A stretch of 15,154 nucleotides of DNA from Gemmatimonadaceae bacterium (lineage in GTDB: Bacteria > Gemmatimonadota > Gemmatimonadetes > Gemmatimonadales > Gemmatimonadaceae). The stretch is from the NCBI GenBank assembly GCA_025357975.1, contig JANYKY010000486.1:1-15154 (forward strand). Reading direction: 5' to 3'. Both the position numbers and the translations under genes were made by a program. The stretch's first letter is position 1; every line of letters begins with the position of its first letter. Below, piece after piece: positions 14,535 to 15,154 of the stretch. The notes under the pieces are model-generated. The model worked only from the letters and a program-made list of their open reading frames with translations. It did no database searches and was not told the DNA's origin.

Positions 14535-14643
14535 GGGACGCGCTACCTGCCTCCTGCTGAGCGGCCGCCTGCTAACTGCATAAAACGCACGCGCTAGTTG
14601 TTGAGCTGGTAGCCAGATTACCTGGTGGCAGTTAGCGCGTCCC
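14535..14643. repeat. Nested inverted-repeat element, about 109 bp
   Basis: The outer arms GGGACGCGCTACCTGCC (14535-14551) and GGCAGTTAGCGCGTCCC (14627-14643) are complementary at 16 of 17 positions. The right arm can also pair perfectly with GCTAACTGC (14571-14579) and nearly with ACGCGCTAGTTG (14589-14600). The left outer arm and the 14589 segment share ACGCGCTA. Several alternative folds are therefore possible. No flanking target duplication and no transposase are visible. It could be a small non-autonomous element, a repeated extragenic palindrome or a folded RNA. Confidence 0.6.
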
Positions 14644-14672
14644 GTGCAGTGTATCCGACCAGCAGTGGCATC

Positions 14673-14702
14673 TTTCCGCTCGACATACGTAACCACTACA
14701 TT
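14673..14702 (+). promoter_or_regulatory. Possible promoter of the CAU tRNA gene
   Basis: TTTCCG (14673-14678) is a poor -35; after 18 bp comes TACATT (14697-14702), a fair -10. Transcription would start about 10 nt before the mature tRNA end at 14719. This is a weak prediction. Confidence 0.28.
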
Positions 14703-14718
14703 TGAAAGCGATGCATGC

Positions 14719-14792
14719 GGGCCCTTAGCTCAGTCGGTTAGAGCAGCGGACTCATAATCCGACGGTCGCAGGTTCGAGTCCTGCAGGGCCCA
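14719..14792 (+). tRNA. tRNA with CAU anticodon, probably tRNA-Ile2
   Basis: The cloverleaf is complete over 74 nt. The acceptor GGGCCCT pairs with AGGGCCC, the D-stem is GCTC/GAGC, and the anticodon loop CTCATAA has CAT at 14753-14755. The T-arm is GCAGG-TTCGAGT-CCTGC, with discriminator A at 14792. The first anticodon-stem pair is a G-A mismatch (14746/14762). CCA is not encoded. The anticodon alone would read Met, but the body (CTTAGCTCAGT.GGTTAGAGCAG...CTCATAATC...GGTCGCAGGTTC.AGTCC) is closer to bacterial tRNA-Ile2, in which the C is converted to lysidine by TilS to read AUA, than to elongator or initiator Met. The initiator type is excluded because the acceptor is fully paired and no GGG/CCC anticodon stem is present. 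Confidence 0.95.
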
Positions 14793-14957
14793 TCCCTTTG
14801 TTCTGGCCTGAATCACGATGACCCTTTACCGCTACAGCGTCGCCAAGTACTTTGTGTTGCAGAGAAGGTATGGCATAAGGCGCTGTTGGCGTTAATTTTG
14901 GGGTTGTCTCCGTTCCGGCAGTCCCCTTGACTGGCCGGACCTCTGGCAGCATCCAAC
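14793..14957. other. Spacer between the two tRNA genes
   Basis: This 165-bp stretch has no supported gene. A hairpin occurs at 14915-14938 (CCGGCAGT / ACTG-G-CCGG, one bulged G, 7-nt loop) without a T-run. A TTGACT at 14927-14932 resembles a -35 box, but no -10 at a usable distance from the tRNA is seen. Confidence 0.5.
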
Positions 14958-15031
14958 GGTCGCGTAGCTCAGCTGGTTAGAGCGCTGCTTTCACACAGCA
15001 GAGGTCCGGGGTTCGAGTCCCTGCGCGATCA
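14958..15031 (+). tRNA. tRNA-Val(CAC)
   Basis: The cloverleaf is complete over 74 nt. The acceptor GGTCGCG pairs with CGCGATC (one G-U), the D-stem is GCTC/GAGC, and the anticodon stem is CTGCT/AGCAG. The loop TTCACAC has anticodon CAC at 14992-14994. The T-arm is CGGGG-TTCGAGT-CCCTG (one G-U), with discriminator A at 15031. CCA is not encoded. It reads GUG codons and follows the CAU tRNA by 165 bp in the same direction. Confidence 0.96.
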
Positions 15032-15084
15032 TGCAACTACGCTCGCCCTGTCACGCGAAATTCTACTTCAATTCCATTCACTCG

Positions 15085-15154
15085 ATGAATTCAAATAAGC
15101 TGCGCTTACTGTCACTCGCTGCGTTCCTTTTCATCGTGCCAGGGCTCGGGTCTG
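15085..15154 (+). CDS. Start of an exported protein (5' fragment, runs off the right edge)
   Basis: The ATG at 15085 opens a frame that stays open to the end of the window (23 codons). The peptide, MNSNKLRLLSLAAFLFIVPG and onward, has a basic N-region and a hydrophobic core, the look of a signal peptide. No clear Shine-Dalgarno is visible, and too little is present to name a family. It may be a short chance frame, but the signal-peptide pattern makes it worth recording. Confidence 0.5.
   Translation, partial: MNSNKLRLLSLAAFLFIVPGLGS

Larger units (their letters stand above)
14487..14718. other. Spacer between the Wzi-like gene and the tRNAs
   Basis: This 232-bp stretch has no open reading frame I can support. 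It holds the nested inverted-repeat element at 14535-14643 and a possible tRNA promoter at its right end. No canonical terminator (stem plus T-run) is seen after the Wzi-like gene; only a small AGCC/GGCT stem occurs at 14489-14504. Confidence 0.6.

Noticed and set aside
14571..14636. Integron attC site
   Set aside because: The 9-bp arms and GTTAG look similar, but the R boxes do not match RYYYAAC/GTTRRRY and no integron integrase or cassette array is present. Kept only as an alternative explanation of the repeat.
13773..14696. Minus-strand frame (307 aa) opposite the Wzi-like gene
   Set aside because: Arg-rich shadow translation with no motif, and it runs through the inverted-repeat element.
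14752..14952. Minus-strand 66-residue frame ending GPAGLEPATVGL
   Set aside because: Its C-terminal part is the antisense translation of the CAU tRNA gene. This GLEPAT-type tail is a well-known false protein at tRNAs, and the rest shows no family.
14927..14955. Promoter of tRNA-Val with -35 TTGACT
   Set aside because: The 17-bp spacing would put the -10 against the mature tRNA end and the bases there (CATCC) do not fit a -10. The TTGACT is also part of a hairpin.

Overview
The window looks like ordinary chromosome from a diderm (Gram-negative) bacterium with moderately high GC. The outer-membrane lipid transport (Mla) genes, the heptose kinase for lipopolysaccharide core, and the Wzi-like outer-membrane barrel all require an outer membrane. 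Gene content and order (hrcA-dnaJ without grpE/dnaK, Mla genes with a repeat-bearing MlaD, a DUF2279 protein beside Wzi) make me think of Gemmatimonadota. That is an impression from family knowledge, not a search result.

Left part (1-10830, all minus strand): one tightly packed run read from right to left, mlaE - mlaF - mlaD - L-asparaginase (Rhizobium etli type) - carboxymuconolactone-decarboxylase-like protein - obgE - dprA - hemW - hrcA - dnaJ - prmA - rsmE. The last gene is only its first 37 codons at the left edge and overlaps the end of prmA. Spacings run from overlaps to about 55 bp, so the run can be co-transcribed. Promoter-like sequences overlap several stop codons, and the clearest is a perfect TTGACA box in front of hrcA.

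Middle (10831-10886): a short divergent control region between mlaE and the plus-strand heptose kinase gene.

Right part (10887-15154, plus strand): hldA (kinase domain only), a secreted DUF2279/YfiM-like protein and a Wzi-like outer-membrane protein that overlaps it by 4 bp. A 232-bp spacer follows, containing a nested inverted-repeat element of about 109 bp. Then come two tRNA genes: a CAU-anticodon tRNA that resembles tRNA-Ile2 more than tRNA-Met, and tRNA-Val(CAC). The window ends in the signal-peptide start of another protein.

Functionally the window mixes envelope maintenance (Mla, HldA, Wzi, DUF2279), stress response (HrcA, DnaJ), ribosome-related factors (Obg, PrmA, RsmE), competence (DprA), heme trafficking (HemW) and amide metabolism (asparaginase). 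I found no phage, insertion sequence, CRISPR array or defence system. The most interesting points are promoter boxes placed so that hrcA and hldA would have leaderless mRNAs, the absence of a visible CIRCE operator, the shortened DprA, the four-repeat tail of MlaD, the asparaginase/CMD-like pair inside a housekeeping operon, and the inverted-repeat element before the tRNAs.
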